Made by a program: the position numbers and the translations under genes. Positions 15,821-24,656 of a stretch of DNA of 64,000 bases are shown one piece after another. The DNA comes from Acidobacteriota bacterium (GTDB taxonomy: Bacteria > Acidobacteriota > JAAYUB01). The DNA lies in the NCBI GenBank assembly GCA_029565065.1, contig JAKQOW010000019.1, forward strand, positions 1-64,000, in the 5' to 3' direction. Below the pieces are notes generated by a model, which saw only the letters and a program-made list of their open reading frames with translations, was not told where the DNA came from and searched no databases. The stretch's first letter is position 1, and the number at the start of each line of letters is the position of its first letter.

Positions 15821-17257
15821 ATGCGACGGGACAAGCTGCTGCTGGCCGGACAGTGGATGGACGGCGACGCCGGGACGCTCGCCGTGCGCTCGCCCTTCGA
15901 CGGCCGCCCCGTGGCGCGGGTGGCCCGCGCCGGCGCCGCCCTGCTCCGCGGGGCAGCCGACGCGGCGGCTGCGGCCGCGCCGGAGATGGCGGCCCTGACG
16001 CCGGAGCGCCGCGCCCACATCCTGGAGAGCGCCGGCGAGTGGCTGCGCGCGCACCGCGACTCGGCGACTCGGGCGCTGGTGCTCCAGGCGGGCAAGCCGC
16101 TGGCGCTGTCCCGCGCCGAGGTGGACCGGGCGGGCGACACCTTCCGGGCCGCCGCCCACGTGGCCCGCCACCCCGCGACGGTCGCCCGCGACCTCGGCGG
16201 TTTCGCCAGCGGCGCCGGACGGCTGGCCCTGATCCGGCGCGTACCGGCGGGCCCCGTCCTGGCCGTCACCCCGTTCAACTTCCCGCTGAACCTGGTGGCG
16301 CACAAGCTGGCGCCGGCGGTGGCCGCCGGCTGCCCGGTGGTGCTCAAGCCGGCCAGCCAGACGCCCACCCCGGCGCTGCTGGTGGGCGAGGCGCTGCTCG
16401 CCGCCGGACTGCCGCCGGCGGGGCTGTCCGTGCTGCCCGCCGCCGCTGCCGACATGGACCCGCTGGTGGACGATCCCCGCTTCGCCCTTCTCACCTTCAC
16501 CGGCTCGGCAGCGGTGGGCTGGGCGCTGAAGCGCCGCGCGGCGGCGCGGCGGGTGGCGCTGGAGCTAGGCGGCAACGCCGCCGCGGTGGTGGAACCGGAT
16601 GCCGGGGACCTGGCGGCCGTGGCCGCCCGGCTGGCCTCGGGCGCGTTCGCCTACGCCGGCCAGTCGTGCATCAGCGTCCAGCGCATCTTCGTCCAGGCCC
16701 GGATCTACCCGCAATTCAAGCGCCTCCTGGTCGAGGCCGCCCGGGCCGTACCGGCGGGGGACCCCGCCGACGCGGCCACCGTCTGCGGCCCCGTGATCGA
16801 CGCCGCCAACGCCGACCGGATCGTGGCCTGGATCGCCTCGGCGCGCGCCGCCGGCGCCCGGCTGCTCTGCGGCGGCACCCGGCAGGGCGCGGTGATCGCG
16901 CCCACGCTCATCGAGAACGTTCCGCCGGCGGAACCGCTGGCGGCCGACGAGGTGTTCGGACCGGTGGCGGCGCTCTGGCCGTACGACGATTTCGAAGAGG
17001 CGTTGGCGGGCGTGAACGACTCGCGCTACGGCCTGCAGGCGGGCATCTTCACCCGGGATCTCGCCAAGATTCGCCGCGCCTGGGACGTGCTCGAAGTGGG
17101 CGCGGTCATCCAGGGGGACATGCCCACCTGGCGCTCCGACCCCATGCCGTACGGCGGGGTGAAGGACTCGGGCCTCGGTCGCGAGGGTCCGGCATGGGCG
17201 TACCTGGAGATGACCGAGGAGCGGCTGCTGGTTCTCCGGGACGAGGGACGGGGATAA
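15821..17257 (+). CDS. NAD(P)-dependent aldehyde dehydrogenase
   Basis: This 478-residue cytosolic enzyme oxidises an aldehyde to the acid. All ALDH catalytic residues are visible: Asn153 in TPFNFPLN, Lys176 in VVLKPASQ, Glu248 in ALELGGN and the nucleophile Cys283 in GQSCISVQR. The GQSCISVQR form is seen in lactaldehyde-type and related ALDHs rather than classical betaine or acetaldehyde enzymes, but the substrate cannot be assigned. The gene stands alone, so context gives no pathway. The start at 15821 has a CAGGAGG site 6 bases upstream and follows the promoter at 15759-15787. It is convergent with the patatin gene across a repeat block. Confidence 0.9.
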   Translation: MRRDKLLLAGQWMDGDAGTLAVRSPFDGRPVARVARAGAALLRGAADAAAAAAPEMAALTPERRAHILESAGEWLRAHRDSATRALVLQAGKPLALSRAEVDRAGDTFRAAAHVARHPATVARDLGGFASGAGRLALIRRVPAGPVLAVTPFNFPLNLVAHKLAPAVAAGCPVVLKPASQTPTPALLVGEALLAAGLPPAGLSVLPAAAADMDPLVDDPRFALLTFTGSAAVGWALKRRAAARRVALELGGNAAAVVEPDAGDLAAVAARLASGAFAYAGQSCISVQRIFVQARIYPQFKRLLVEAARAVPAGDPADAATVCGPVIDAANADRIVAWIASARAAGARLLCGGTRQGAVIAPTLIENVPPAEPLAADEVFGPVAALWPYDDFEEALAGVNDSRYGLQAGIFTRDLAKIRRAWDVLEVGAVIQGDMPTWRSDPMPYGGVKDSGLGREGPAWAYLEMTEERLLVLRDEGRG

Positions 17258-17263
17258 CTCACA

Positions 17264-17472
17264 AGAGTTGAGAGTTGATGGTTGATGGTTGATGGTCTAT
17301 GGTTCGTGCTCGTAATCGTAATTCGTAATCGTAATTCGTAATCGTAATTCGTAATCGTGATCGTAATCGTTCACAGGTTCGAAAGCTCGCAGGTTCGCAG
17401 ACAGTTGATGGTTGATGACCGAGTCTCCCGTCTCCCGTCTCCCGTCTTTCGACTCACCGATTCACCGATTCA
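17264..17472 (+). repeat. modular tandem repeat block R4
   Basis: This convergent gap begins with TTGATGG heptamers (17274-17305) and continues with three tidy copies of the 13-base unit TCGTAATCGTAAT plus TCGTGATCG (about 17309-17370). It then has GTTCGAAAGCTCGCAG, more TTGATGG, three TCCCGTC heptamers (about 17424-17448) and ATTCACCG octamers that stop at the neighbouring gene's 3' end. No gene is present. Confidence 0.9.
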
Positions 17473-17474
17473 CA

Positions 17475-18449
17475 TCAGTTCGCCGAAGCCTCCCCGATAG
17501 TGATAATCCGGGGCGGCAGGGGCAGCGGCGCCCGCCGCCGGGCCGGCGAGCGGCTCATCAGCGACCGAAACCAGCCGGTCTCACGGCACAACCGTTCGAT
17601 TTCCGGCAGGGCCGCGCGGGCGCAGCGCACGCCGCGCTCCACCGTGTCATCCAGGGAATGGAACGCCAGCCAGTGTATTCCCTCCAGGTCCGGATTCAGG
17701 CACAGGTCCGCCGTGGCGCTCTGCAGGTCCTCCAGCCGGTGGGTGGCGATGCCGTCGGCCCGCAGGATGATGTCCAGGCCGTGCTGCCAGGCCACCGTGG
17801 GCGGCGACTCCCGGGACACCCGCACCGCCAGCGCCAGGTCCGCCCCCAGCGCCCATGCGCCGCTGACCGGCGTCTTGTCCACCCAGCCGCCGTCGACGAG
17901 CAGCCGCTCGCCGTCCGCCACCGGGCTGTACAGCCCCGGCACGGCGCAGCTGGCCATGACCGCCCGGCGGACCGGTCCGCCGGCGATGAGCACCGCCTCG
18001 CCGGTGTTCAGATCGCCGGCCATGCAGGCGAACGGGATTTGCAGCTCCTCGATGCGGACGTCGGGCAGCAGCTCGGCGATGGCGTGGGCGTACTCCTCCT
18101 CGGACACCAGCGACCGGCTGACCAGGGTTTTGCCGATGGCCATCCCCTTGAGGATAAACTGGCGGAGCTGGGCCAGCAGGCCGTCGGCCGCCCCCGGCTC
18201 GATGCGCATGAACCGGTGGTAGGTCTTGGAGTCATAGCTCGGGGAATCGAGATACCGGCGTACGCACGCCAGTACTTCGTCGGCCGAACCGTGGTGCGCG
18301 TACATTGCTCCCACCAGGGCACCGATGCTGGTGCCCACCACCAGGCCCGGCCGCAGCCGGATCTCCTCCAGCACCTGCAGCACTCCGATGTGGGCCAACC
18401 CCCGGGCCGCCCCCCCGCCGAGCACCACCGCCAGCTTACGCCGCGCCAT
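17475..18449 (-). CDS. patatin-like phospholipase (RssA/YchK-like)
   Basis: This 324-residue protein has the complete patatin catalytic set: oxyanion loop GGGAARG (11-17), nucleophile elbow GTSIG with Ser41, and the dyad Asp186 in VDGG. The bacterial RssA/NTE-like single-domain family acts as a lipid acyl hydrolase in the cytoplasm or at the inner face of the membrane. Physiological substrates are generally unknown. There is no signal peptide. The C-terminal 30 residues are Arg/Pro-rich and not part of the fold. It is divergent from the methyltransferase-racemase pair and ends at repeat block R4. Confidence 0.9.
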   Translation of the reverse strand: MARRKLAVVLGGGAARGLAHIGVLQVLEEIRLRPGLVVGTSIGALVGAMYAHHGSADEVLACVRRYLDSPSYDSKTYHRFMRIEPGAADGLLAQLRQFILKGMAIGKTLVSRSLVSEEEYAHAIAELLPDVRIEELQIPFACMAGDLNTGEAVLIAGGPVRRAVMASCAVPGLYSPVADGERLLVDGGWVDKTPVSGAWALGADLALAVRVSRESPPTVAWQHGLDIILRADGIATHRLEDLQSATADLCLNPDLEGIHWLAFHSLDDTVERGVRCARAALPEIERLCRETGWFRSLMSRSPARRRAPLPLPPRIITIGEASAN

Positions 18450-18604
18450 CGCGCCTCCCTGTCCCGACTCCGGCTGCAGAGCGGCCGGCGGGACATTCCC
18501 AGCATAAGCCCGGCGATGACCCGGATCAAGACCGGAATGGCGGGTTCACGCCGCCGGCTATTGATCCGTGGCACGATTGCCGATCCGAACGGCCGAATTC
18601 CCCG

Positions 18605-18619
18605 TATACAGTTGCCATG
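18605..18619 (+). promoter_or_regulatory. -10 element positioned for leaderless start
   Basis: TATACA at 18605-18610 sits six bases before the ATG at 18617, so transcription would begin at the start codon itself. No Shine-Dalgarno sequence precedes the ATG, and no good -35 is visible. Confidence 0.35.
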
Positions 18620-19306
18620 GAACCCATCCGATCTCTGGATCAACTGCTGGCAAACGAGGGCCCCTTCGGCGGCCGGACGGTCGTCGACGTCGGTTGCGGC
18701 ACCGGCGACCTGGTGCGCTGGTTCGCCGGCCAGGGGGCCCGCGTGGTTGGGCTCGATATCCCCGCCCTGCTAGCCCAGGCCGTCGCGGCGCCGCGCGGCG
18801 GCGCGGAGCGTTATGTGGCGGGAGTGGGCGAAGCGATGCCCCTGGCCGCCGCCGCCGCCGACTGGGTGGTATTCGCCGCCAGCCTGCACCACGTGGCGCC
18901 GGCGCGGATGGCCGACGCCATCCGCGAAGCCGCGCGCGTGCTCAGGCCCGCCGGTCGGGCGGTGTTCATCGAGCCGGTGAAGCGGCCGGGCGCCTACACC
19001 GACATCACCCACCTGTACGAGGACGAAACCACCGTGCTGCGCGGCGCCGTCGCGGCGCTCCGCGCCGCCCCCCGCGCCGGATTGCGGCGGGCAGCGGAAG
19101 ATCTCTTCTACCTGGAGCGCTCGTTCCTGGATTACGAACGGCTCATGGCTGTCTTCGTTCCGGATGAGGAGCGCCGCCGCGAGATTCTCGCCCGGGCGCG
19201 AGCGGTGACCGTCGCGCGCGCCGCCGCCGCCGGCGTGGCATTCGATGCGTTCCGCTACCGGTCCATCGTCCGGTTCACCGTGCTCGAGAAGACCGGGACA
19301 TCCTGA
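18617..19306 (+). CDS. class I SAM-dependent methyltransferase
   Basis: This 229-residue protein has SAM-binding motif I VVDVGCGTGDLV (about 22-33), an acidic residue at the end of strand 2 (VGLDIP), and the Methyltransf_11-type ADWVVFAASLHHV and EAARVLRPAGRAVFIEPV segments. Its substrate is unknown. Its stop is 16 bases from the racemase ATG, so the two probably form one transcript. The ATG at 18617 is the first that leaves an intact motif I region. It lacks a Shine-Dalgarno but has a -10 box in leaderless position. The frame is open further upstream, but that part overlaps the divergent patatin gene. Confidence 0.82.
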   Translation: MEPIRSLDQLLANEGPFGGRTVVDVGCGTGDLVRWFAGQGARVVGLDIPALLAQAVAAPRGGAERYVAGVGEAMPLAAAAADWVVFAASLHHVAPARMADAIREAARVLRPAGRAVFIEPVKRPGAYTDITHLYEDETTVLRGAVAALRAAPRAGLRRAAEDLFYLERSFLDYERLMAVFVPDEERRREILARARAVTVARAAAAGVAFDAFRYRSIVRFTVLEKTGTS

Positions 19307-19322
19307 CTCGGGGAGGCCTCGC

Positions 19323-20033
19323 ATGAAGACCATCGGATTCATCGGCGGCACCGGCTGGGTGTCCACGCTGGAATACTACCGCCTGCTCAACGAGGGGGTG
19401 AACGCGCGCCTCGGCGGCGTGGAGGCGGCGCGGTGCATCATCTATTCATTCAACTTCGGCGAGATCGCCCGCCTCAAGGCCGGCGACCCGGCGCAGCGCC
19501 GCGTCCGGCCGCTGGTGGTGGAGGCCGCCCGGCGTCTGGAGGCGACGGGCGCCGACGGCCTGGTCCTGTGCGCCAACACGCTGCACCTGTTCGCCGACTC
19601 GGTAGCGGCCGCGGTGGCCATCCCCGTGATCCACATCGCCGATGCGGTGGCGGCGGCGGTCCGTGCCGCCGGCCTCGCCACCGTGGGGCTCCTGGGCACC
19701 CGGGCCACCATGGAGCAGGATTTCTACCGAGACCGGCTCGCGGCGGCCGGGATCGCCGCCCGCGTGCCGGTCGAGGCGGACCGCGCCTTCATGGATGACG
19801 CCATCATGACCGAGATGGTCCGGGGCGTTTTTCGCCCCGACGTGAAGCAGCGGTTTCTCGACGTTATCGGCCAATTGGTGGTTTGCGGCGCCGAAGGGGT
19901 CGTCCTCGGCTGCACCGAGATTCCGCTCCTTCTCCAGGCCGATACCGCCGCGGGGGTGCCGCTGTTTGACACGCTGGCCATCCACGCCCGCGCCGCTGTG
20001 GACTTTGCGCTGGAAGAGATGGTGAATGGGTGA
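19323..20033 (+). CDS. aspartate/glutamate racemase family protein
   Basis: This 236-residue enzyme begins MKTIGFIGGTGWVSTLEYYR, typical of the amino-acid racemase (AspR/YgeA) group. The two catalytic cysteines are present: Cys83 in LCANTLH and Cys197 in LGCTEIP. Such enzymes interconvert L- and D-Asp or Glu without a cofactor. It is too divergent from MurI to be called glutamate racemase. GGGAGG at 19311-19316 fixes the start. It is the second gene of a two-gene unit with the methyltransferase. Its last codons and stop run into a GAATGGGT tandem repeat, so the C-terminus may have been shaped by the repeat. Confidence 0.87.
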   Translation: MKTIGFIGGTGWVSTLEYYRLLNEGVNARLGGVEAARCIIYSFNFGEIARLKAGDPAQRRVRPLVVEAARRLEATGADGLVLCANTLHLFADSVAAAVAIPVIHIADAVAAAVRAAGLATVGLLGTRATMEQDFYRDRLAAAGIAARVPVEADRAFMDDAIMTEMVRGVFRPDVKQRFLDVIGQLVVCGAEGVVLGCTEIPLLLQADTAAGVPLFDTLAIHARAAVDFALEEMVNG

Positions 20034-20065
20034 ATGGGTGAATGGGTGATCGGATATCGGGTGAA
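20020..20065 (+). repeat. GAATGGGT octamer repeat R5
   Basis: About four copies of an 8-base unit, GTGAATGG, start inside the last codons of the racemase gene and run past its stop. This is the reverse complement of the ATTCACC octamers in the other blocks. The gap to the convergent methyltransferase gene is short. Confidence 0.75.
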
Positions 20066-20079
20066 GGATTAATTCAAAA

Positions 20080-20982
20080 TCATGCTGTCGGACACGAGGA
20101 ATCGGCGGCGGCACCGCGGCAATCCCGATTCTGGACGCGCTCGACCACCAGCACATCCTGGTACCAGCGGCCGTCAGCGCGGCCCGACCAGGTGCCATAG
20201 TGAATGGGCGGCACGGCCGGCAGTCCCCCCGTCGAGAGCCATTCCAGAAGATCAGCCTCCGGGTAGGCGATGGCCGCTTCCGGATTGCGGCGATCCGCGA
20301 TCCGGCAGGCGAACGGCGCTCCGTCCAGCGGGAAGGAAAACCGGGGCAGGCCCCCGCCCGCCGCCACCAAGCCGGAGGCGACATCGTCCAGCAAGAACAG
20401 GGTCAGCAGGCAACGGCAGCCGGGGCGGAGGACCCGGGCGATCTCCGCGATGTAATGGCGCAGGTCCGGCGGCAGCATGTGCGTGAACACCGAGGTCAGG
20501 AACACGAAGTCGAAGGCCTCGTCGGGATAGGGGAAGCGGAAGGATGCGGCCGGGATGCTCCCCCGCCGGTTGTAGCGCTGGTTGTAGAGGTCCACGAAGT
20601 GGAACCGGAAATCGGGGTACTGCGGGGTGACGTGGCGTTGGCACCAGCGGACGGCCCGACGGTTGACATCCAGCCCCTCATAGGCGCCGGTGCTGAGGTA
20701 ATCCGCCATCGGGATCGCCATCCGCCCGGCGCCGCAACCGATTTCCAGCACGCGGTCCGACGGCCGCAGTCCGCCCAGCTCCCGCGCCTGTTCCAGGAAC
20801 GCCTCGCCGAACTCGCGGAACGCCCCCCAACCCACGTCTTCCATCAGCCGTCGCGGCGGCAGCAGGGGCGGTCGCCGGCCCCGGAGCCGATCCCAGCCAT
20901 CCAGCACCAACAGCCCGCTTCGGCGAATCCACGCCCGCCCCGCGGGGAATATCCGTTGACCGCCGTGAGACCGCGTCTTCAT
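20080..20982 (-). CDS. class I SAM-dependent methyltransferase
   Basis: This 300-residue protein has motif I VLEIGCGAGRMAIP, an acidic YEGLDVN strand-2 end and FDFVFLTSVFTHMLP, typical of Methyltransf_11/25 enzymes acting on small molecules or lipids. The N-terminal 60 residues are basic and include PLLPPRRLMEDVG. The ATG at 20982 follows a GGAAGA ribosome site, while the frame upstream is low-quality Arg/Pro-rich sequence. It lies 77 bases after the AAA+ gene on the same strand, so it could be the last gene of the pspA operon, though the gap makes this uncertain. Substrate unknown. Confidence 0.8.
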   Translation of the reverse strand: MKTRSHGGQRIFPAGRAWIRRSGLLVLDGWDRLRGRRPPLLPPRRLMEDVGWGAFREFGEAFLEQARELGGLRPSDRVLEIGCGAGRMAIPMADYLSTGAYEGLDVNRRAVRWCQRHVTPQYPDFRFHFVDLYNQRYNRRGSIPAASFRFPYPDEAFDFVFLTSVFTHMLPPDLRHYIAEIARVLRPGCRCLLTLFLLDDVASGLVAAGGGLPRFSFPLDGAPFACRIADRRNPEAAIAYPEADLLEWLSTGGLPAVPPIHYGTWSGRADGRWYQDVLVVERVQNRDCRGAAADSSCPTA

Positions 20983-21059
20983 CCCGCTCTTCCCGCACTC
21001 ATTGTTGGGGCATCCGGGAGCTAAAGCAGCCGGTTTTGGAAAATCCGGCCATCGGTCGG

Positions 21060-22940
21060 TTATCTCCCGCCGAAGGTGAGGGCGGCGAGGCGGCGATCGA
21101 TCTCCTCGGGCGAGAGTTCCCGGAATCGCGGCGGGAGGAACCGGTCGTCGGTGCACTCCTTCACCGCCAGCAGGTCCATCATCTCGAGGCGCGCCGTGTG
21201 GGCCGACGGACGGAACCCGGCCACTTCGTCCCGGAGGATCTCGGCGAGGGATTTCATCGAGCCGGCGGGGGGCGGGGCGATGGGTTTACCCTCAGGCGGG
21301 ACGCCTGAACTACTGCCAGGCGGGACGCCTGGGCTACTCGCAGGCGGGACGACTGGGCTGCTCTGGAGGGCGTGGCGGCGGACGGTGCGCACCAGCAGCC
21401 CCTCCAGCTCGTTGCCGCTCACCGGCTGATCGGAGGCAAGCTCGGGCAGATCCTCGGGCCGCAGGTCCAGCCGGAGCTTGCGGGCCATGGCCAGGAACAG
21501 CTCACGCTTGTCGCTGGTATCCACCGGCGGGAAAAGCGGGATATGCACGTCGAGGCGGCCCTGGCGCTTGAGATCCACCTCCACCATGTCGGGCCGGCTG
21601 GTGGCGAAAATCCAGAAGATCCGGCCGCGGTTGGCCGTGTCGGCCATCTCCTTGGCCAGCATCCCGTACACCCGGCCGGAAAGGCCCGAGTCTCCCTCGC
21701 CGCCGCCGCGGCGGCCCGTGGCCTGGTCGGCCTCGTCGACGAACACCATCACCTGCCCCAGGGCGTGCAGGATGGTGAAGATCTTCTCCAGGTTCCCCTC
21801 GGTGGCGCCCACCCACTTCTCGCGGAAATTCTTCAGCTCCACCATGGGAATGCCGCACTCGCCGGCGAAGCACTCCACCAGCCACGTCTTGCCGGTGCCG
21901 ATGCGGCCGGTGATGAGGTAACCCATGGGGAGGGCGTTGGCCACATTGCGCCGGATGAGCTGGGCGTCCTCGCGCAGCCAGCGCTTGGCCTCGTGGTGGC
22001 CGGCCACGTCGTCCAGGGTGCGGCGCGACTCGACGAACTCCAGCCGCCCCATGGACTCCTTCTCGATGGTCTCCTTCTTGAGCCGGGTGAGGTATTTCAG
22101 CGTGAGCGTCTCCCGGTTGCGCACCGCCCGCAGCACCAGGTTGCGCACCTGGACGCGGTTCAGCCCCACCAGCTTGGCCGCCAGCGTCGGCACGTCAACC
22201 TCGCACAGCGCGGCGAAGTCGGGCTCGCCGGCTACCAGCTTCACCACATAATCGCGGATCTCCTCGGCGCCGGGCATGGGCACCTGGATCTTGCCGCTGG
22301 CGGGGCTGTCGGTGAGGTAGGCGCTCAGGTCCAGCAGGTTCTCGCTCACCAGCACCGTGGCGACGTTAGCCCCCAGGATGGCCGGATCCTCGGCCCAGTT
22401 GCGGATCTTGATGAGGTTGGCCCCGATCTCGCCGCTCAAGTACAGCGATTCGCCCCGCGGCACGATGAAATGGGCGAACTGGATGACCACCGCCACCTTG
22501 CGGGGACCGGCGGCCTTGGGATTGCGCGAGGCGGCCACGACGCCGTTGAGGAACCGGTCGATGAGCTCCAGCGCCTGGGCCGGCGCCCGCGGCAGCAGCC
22601 CGGGCGAATCGAGCGCCCGGTCAGGATTGCGACCGGCGGCGGCGTCGGAAGCGTAGCGCGAGCCGTGGTACTTGTCCATGACCTGCAGGAAGGCGTGGAA
22701 GTGGTCCGCCCCCCTAGCCAGACGGATGCCGCGGCCGCGGTCATAGAACAACACCACGTCGAATGGCTGGAACAGCACCTCGGACAGGTAGTCGCCCAGG
22801 GTCAGGAAGCGCAGCGCGTCGTCCTCGCGGTGGGGCACCAGGTCGTTGACGTTACCGTGCAGGATGAACTGCGAAACCGTCTCCGCCCGGAAGATCTCCC
22901 GCATGCCCTGCGCCCAGTCCGGCAGTGTCACCTTGCCCAT
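21060..22940 (-). CDS. AAA+ ATPase, last core gene of the PspA operon
   Basis: This 626-residue protein has an N-terminal half (1-300) resembling a degenerate ATPase domain: FILHGNVNDLV, then hydrophobic strands such as VVLFYDRG and KVAVVIQFAHF, with no Walker A. An active AAA+ module follows, with Walker A GRIGTGKT (345-352), Walker B VMVFVDEAD (397-405), sensor FATSRPD (445-451) and Arg finger candidates in KRQGRLD. The double layout recalls the cyanobacterial Ycf46/Cdc48-like group. AAA+ proteins partner PspA-family proteins in several systems, so remodelling PspA or the ABC complex is a reasonable inference. Residues 526-549 are encoded by three in-frame copies of a 24-base palindromic repeat. 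It starts 4 bases after the upstream gene. Confidence 0.85.
   Translation of the reverse strand: MGKVTLPDWAQGMREIFRAETVSQFILHGNVNDLVPHREDDALRFLTLGDYLSEVLFQPFDVVLFYDRGRGIRLARGADHFHAFLQVMDKYHGSRYASDAAAGRNPDRALDSPGLLPRAPAQALELIDRFLNGVVAASRNPKAAGPRKVAVVIQFAHFIVPRGESLYLSGEIGANLIKIRNWAEDPAILGANVATVLVSENLLDLSAYLTDSPASGKIQVPMPGAEEIRDYVVKLVAGEPDFAALCEVDVPTLAAKLVGLNRVQVRNLVLRAVRNRETLTLKYLTRLKKETIEKESMGRLEFVESRRTLDDVAGHHEAKRWLREDAQLIRRNVANALPMGYLITGRIGTGKTWLVECFAGECGIPMVELKNFREKWVGATEGNLEKIFTILHALGQVMVFVDEADQATGRRGGGEGDSGLSGRVYGMLAKEMADTANRGRIFWIFATSRPDMVEVDLKRQGRLDVHIPLFPPVDTSDKRELFLAMARKLRLDLRPEDLPELASDQPVSGNELEGLLVRTVRRHALQSSPVVPPASSPGVPPGSSSGVPPEGKPIAPPPAGSMKSLAEILRDEVAGFRPSAHTARLEMMDLLAVKECTDDRFLPPRFRELSPEEIDRRLAALTFGGR
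21293..21364. repeat. in-frame 24-bp palindromic tandem repeat inside the AAA+ gene
   Basis: Three copies at 21293, 21317 and 21341 are exactly 24 bases apart. Each opens with CAGGCGGGACGCCTG, an inverted repeat (CAGGCG-GGA-CGCCTG) that is altered only in the third copy, and continues with a nine-base NNCTACTNN-like tail. The unit is 8 codons, so it adds a Ser/Pro/Gly/Val-rich linker (residues 526-549) without breaking the frame. It looks like a small REP-type element that has inserted in a tolerant inter-domain linker. Confidence 0.85.
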
Positions 22941-22944
22941 GGCG

Positions 22945-23808
22945 TCACTCCTGCTCCTTGTCCCGCAGTGCGCGGTCGATGAGGGTGGGCGGCATGCCCA
23001 CCTCCTCGAGGCTGCCGAAGAGCTCGTTGTTCTCGGCCATCCACTTCGAGGTGCCCTGGAGCGACTCCATCACCCCGTCGAGCCGGTCGGAAAGCTGCGC
23101 CGGGTCGCTCGTGACCAGCGCCTCCTCGCGGAGCAGCGTCACATGCTTCTCGATCCGGTCCAGCTCCGCCTCGATCACCTGCAGGCTCGACTCGGCCTGG
23201 AGGATGTTGCCCAGGCGCCGCTTCTGGATGTCCAGCGTGCCCTGCACCGAGCGGGCCACCGCCGAGGCAGGGTCCTCCTTGGCCAGACGCTGGGTCAGGT
23301 CGTCGATCTCGCGCTCCAGGTCCTTCTTCGAGGTCTGCGCCAGGATGTCGCGGATGCGCCCCTGCGACACGAGGAGCTTGAGAAACATCCAGTGGAGCTG
23401 GTTCAGGCTGCCGGCGCGCAGGTCGCCGGCGGCGTCTTTGCCCGCCAGCGGGCCCGAGCTGTGGAGCACCGCGGCGCCCGTCTCGAGCAGCCGGCGGTAG
23501 CGCTCCTGCGACCGCCCGTCCAGCGCGGCCAGCATCGCCGCCTGGCGCTCGGCCCAGTTCTCCGCGGACGCCTGCAGCCGGGTGGCCTTCACCAGGTTCT
23601 GGAACCGGTCGTTGCCCGCCACCAGCAACAGGAAGCCCGCCTCGGCCGCCGCCCCCAGGAGCCAGAAGCCCGGGTTGACGAACCCGAGGATGACGAGGCC
23701 CGCCAGCATCACCTTGTTGAGCGGCATCTTGCCCAGCCACGGGATGTCCACCTTCCAGTGGAAGGCGGCCTTGACGTAGTCCCAGTAGCCCAGCAGGTCC
23801 TTGGCCAT
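22945..23808 (-). CDS. membrane-anchored coiled-coil protein of the PspA operon
   Basis: This 287-residue protein has an amphipathic N-terminus and two closely spaced hydrophobic helices (about 33-50 and 52-67, VMLAGLVILGFVNPGFWLLGAAAEAGFLLLV). A long, charged, helical cytoplasmic region follows, with heptad-like stretches (about 150-260, KKDLEREIDDLTQRL and SSLQVIEAELDRIEKH). I do not recognise a named family. Its start overlaps the ABC ATPase stop, and the AAA+ gene begins 4 bases after its stop, so it is translationally coupled to both. A likely job is a membrane platform linking PspA or the AAA+ ATPase to the transporter; this is inference from context. Confidence 0.75.
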   Translation of the reverse strand: MAKDLLGYWDYVKAAFHWKVDIPWLGKMPLNKVMLAGLVILGFVNPGFWLLGAAAEAGFLLLVAGNDRFQNLVKATRLQASAENWAERQAAMLAALDGRSQERYRRLLETGAAVLHSSGPLAGKDAAGDLRAGSLNQLHWMFLKLLVSQGRIRDILAQTSKKDLEREIDDLTQRLAKEDPASAVARSVQGTLDIQKRRLGNILQAESSLQVIEAELDRIEKHVTLLREEALVTSDPAQLSDRLDGVMESLQGTSKWMAENNELFGSLEEVGMPPTLIDRALRDKEQE

Positions 23809-24656
23809 CAGCTCTCCGCTTCACCCTGTTCGATTTTAAGGAAGATCGCCGAGACCCGATCCACCGCCTCCAGGAACGCCGGCTTCTGCTGGAGCACGTT
23901 GGGCGGTTCGCCCGGCACCGCCGCCGGTGTCTGGTTGATTTCCCGCGCGATCCGCCCCGGCGCCTGGGAGAAGATCCAGACGCGGTCGCCGAGGTAGACC
24001 GCCTCGATGATGGAGTGGGTCACCAGCAGCACGGTGGCCTCCACCTGCTGCCACAGCTCCACCACCAGGCTCTGCATCTCCAGCCGGGTGGGCTCGTCCA
24101 GCGCCGAGAACGGCTCGTCCATGAGGATGATCTTCGGGCGGCATACGAGGGTGCGCGCCAGCGCCACGCGCTGCTGCTGGCCGCCGGAGAGCTGGTGGGG
24201 GTACTTGTCGGCGTGCGGCGCCAGGCCCACCTTGCCGATCCAGTCCATGGCCCGGCCCTCGATCTCGTCTTCGCTTAGCTTGTCCCGCCGCCGGTTCAGT
24301 TCCATGCCGAAGCGGACGTTCTGGCGCACCGTGAGGTGGGGGAAGGAGCTGTACTTCTGGAAGACCATGCCCCGGTCCACGCCCGGAGCCGTCACCGGCT
24401 GGCCGCGCACCAGGATCTCGCCGGCGGTGGGGGGCCAGACTTCCTGAAAGCCGGCCAGGAGGTTGAGCGCCGTGCTCTTGCCGCAGCCCGACGGGCCGAG
24501 GATGGTGATGAACTCGCCCTTTCCCGGCAGATCTTCGATGCAGAAATTCAGATGCTCCAGCGCCTTGTACTCGCGCGGCGTGCCGGGATTGAACACCTTG
24601 GCCACGTCGCGGAATTCGATCACGGGCGGCAGTTTCTTTTCGGGCGGGGTGCTCAT
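23808..24656 (-). CDS. ABC transporter ATP-binding protein, SsuB/TauB/NrtD type
   Basis: This 282-residue ATPase has Walker [10 protein letters not shown] (54-62), Q-loop VFQ (98-100), signature LSGGQQQR (156-163), Walker B ILMDEP (Asp180, Glu181) and the switch His in VTHS. An insertion around residues 22-48 precedes Walker A, and a C-terminal extension of about 50 residues follows the catalytic core. Its relatives energise uptake of nitrate, sulfonates, taurine or pyrimidine precursors with a TauC-like permease. Here it sits between such a permease (4-base overlap) and a coiled-coil membrane protein in the PspA operon. The substrate is therefore open, and a non-uptake role is possible. Confidence 0.9.
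   Translation of the reverse strand: MSTPPEKKLPPVIEFRDVAKVFNPGTPREYKALEHLNFCIEDLPGKGEFITILGPSGCGKSTALNLLAGFQEVWPPTAGEILVRGQPVTAPGVDRGMVFQKYSSFPHLTVRQNVRFGMELNRRRDKLSEDEIEGRAMDWIGKVGLAPHADKYPHQLSGGQQQRVALARTLVCRPKIILMDEPFSALDEPTRLEMQSLVVELWQQVEATVLLVTHSIIEAVYLGDRVWIFSQAPGRIAREINQTPAAVPGEPPNVLQQKPAFLEAVDRVSAIFLKIEQGEAES

Noticed and set aside
17264..17472. Possible CRISPR array because of regular short repeats
   Set aside because: The units are 7-13 bases and directly adjacent with no unique spacers, and there are no cas genes.
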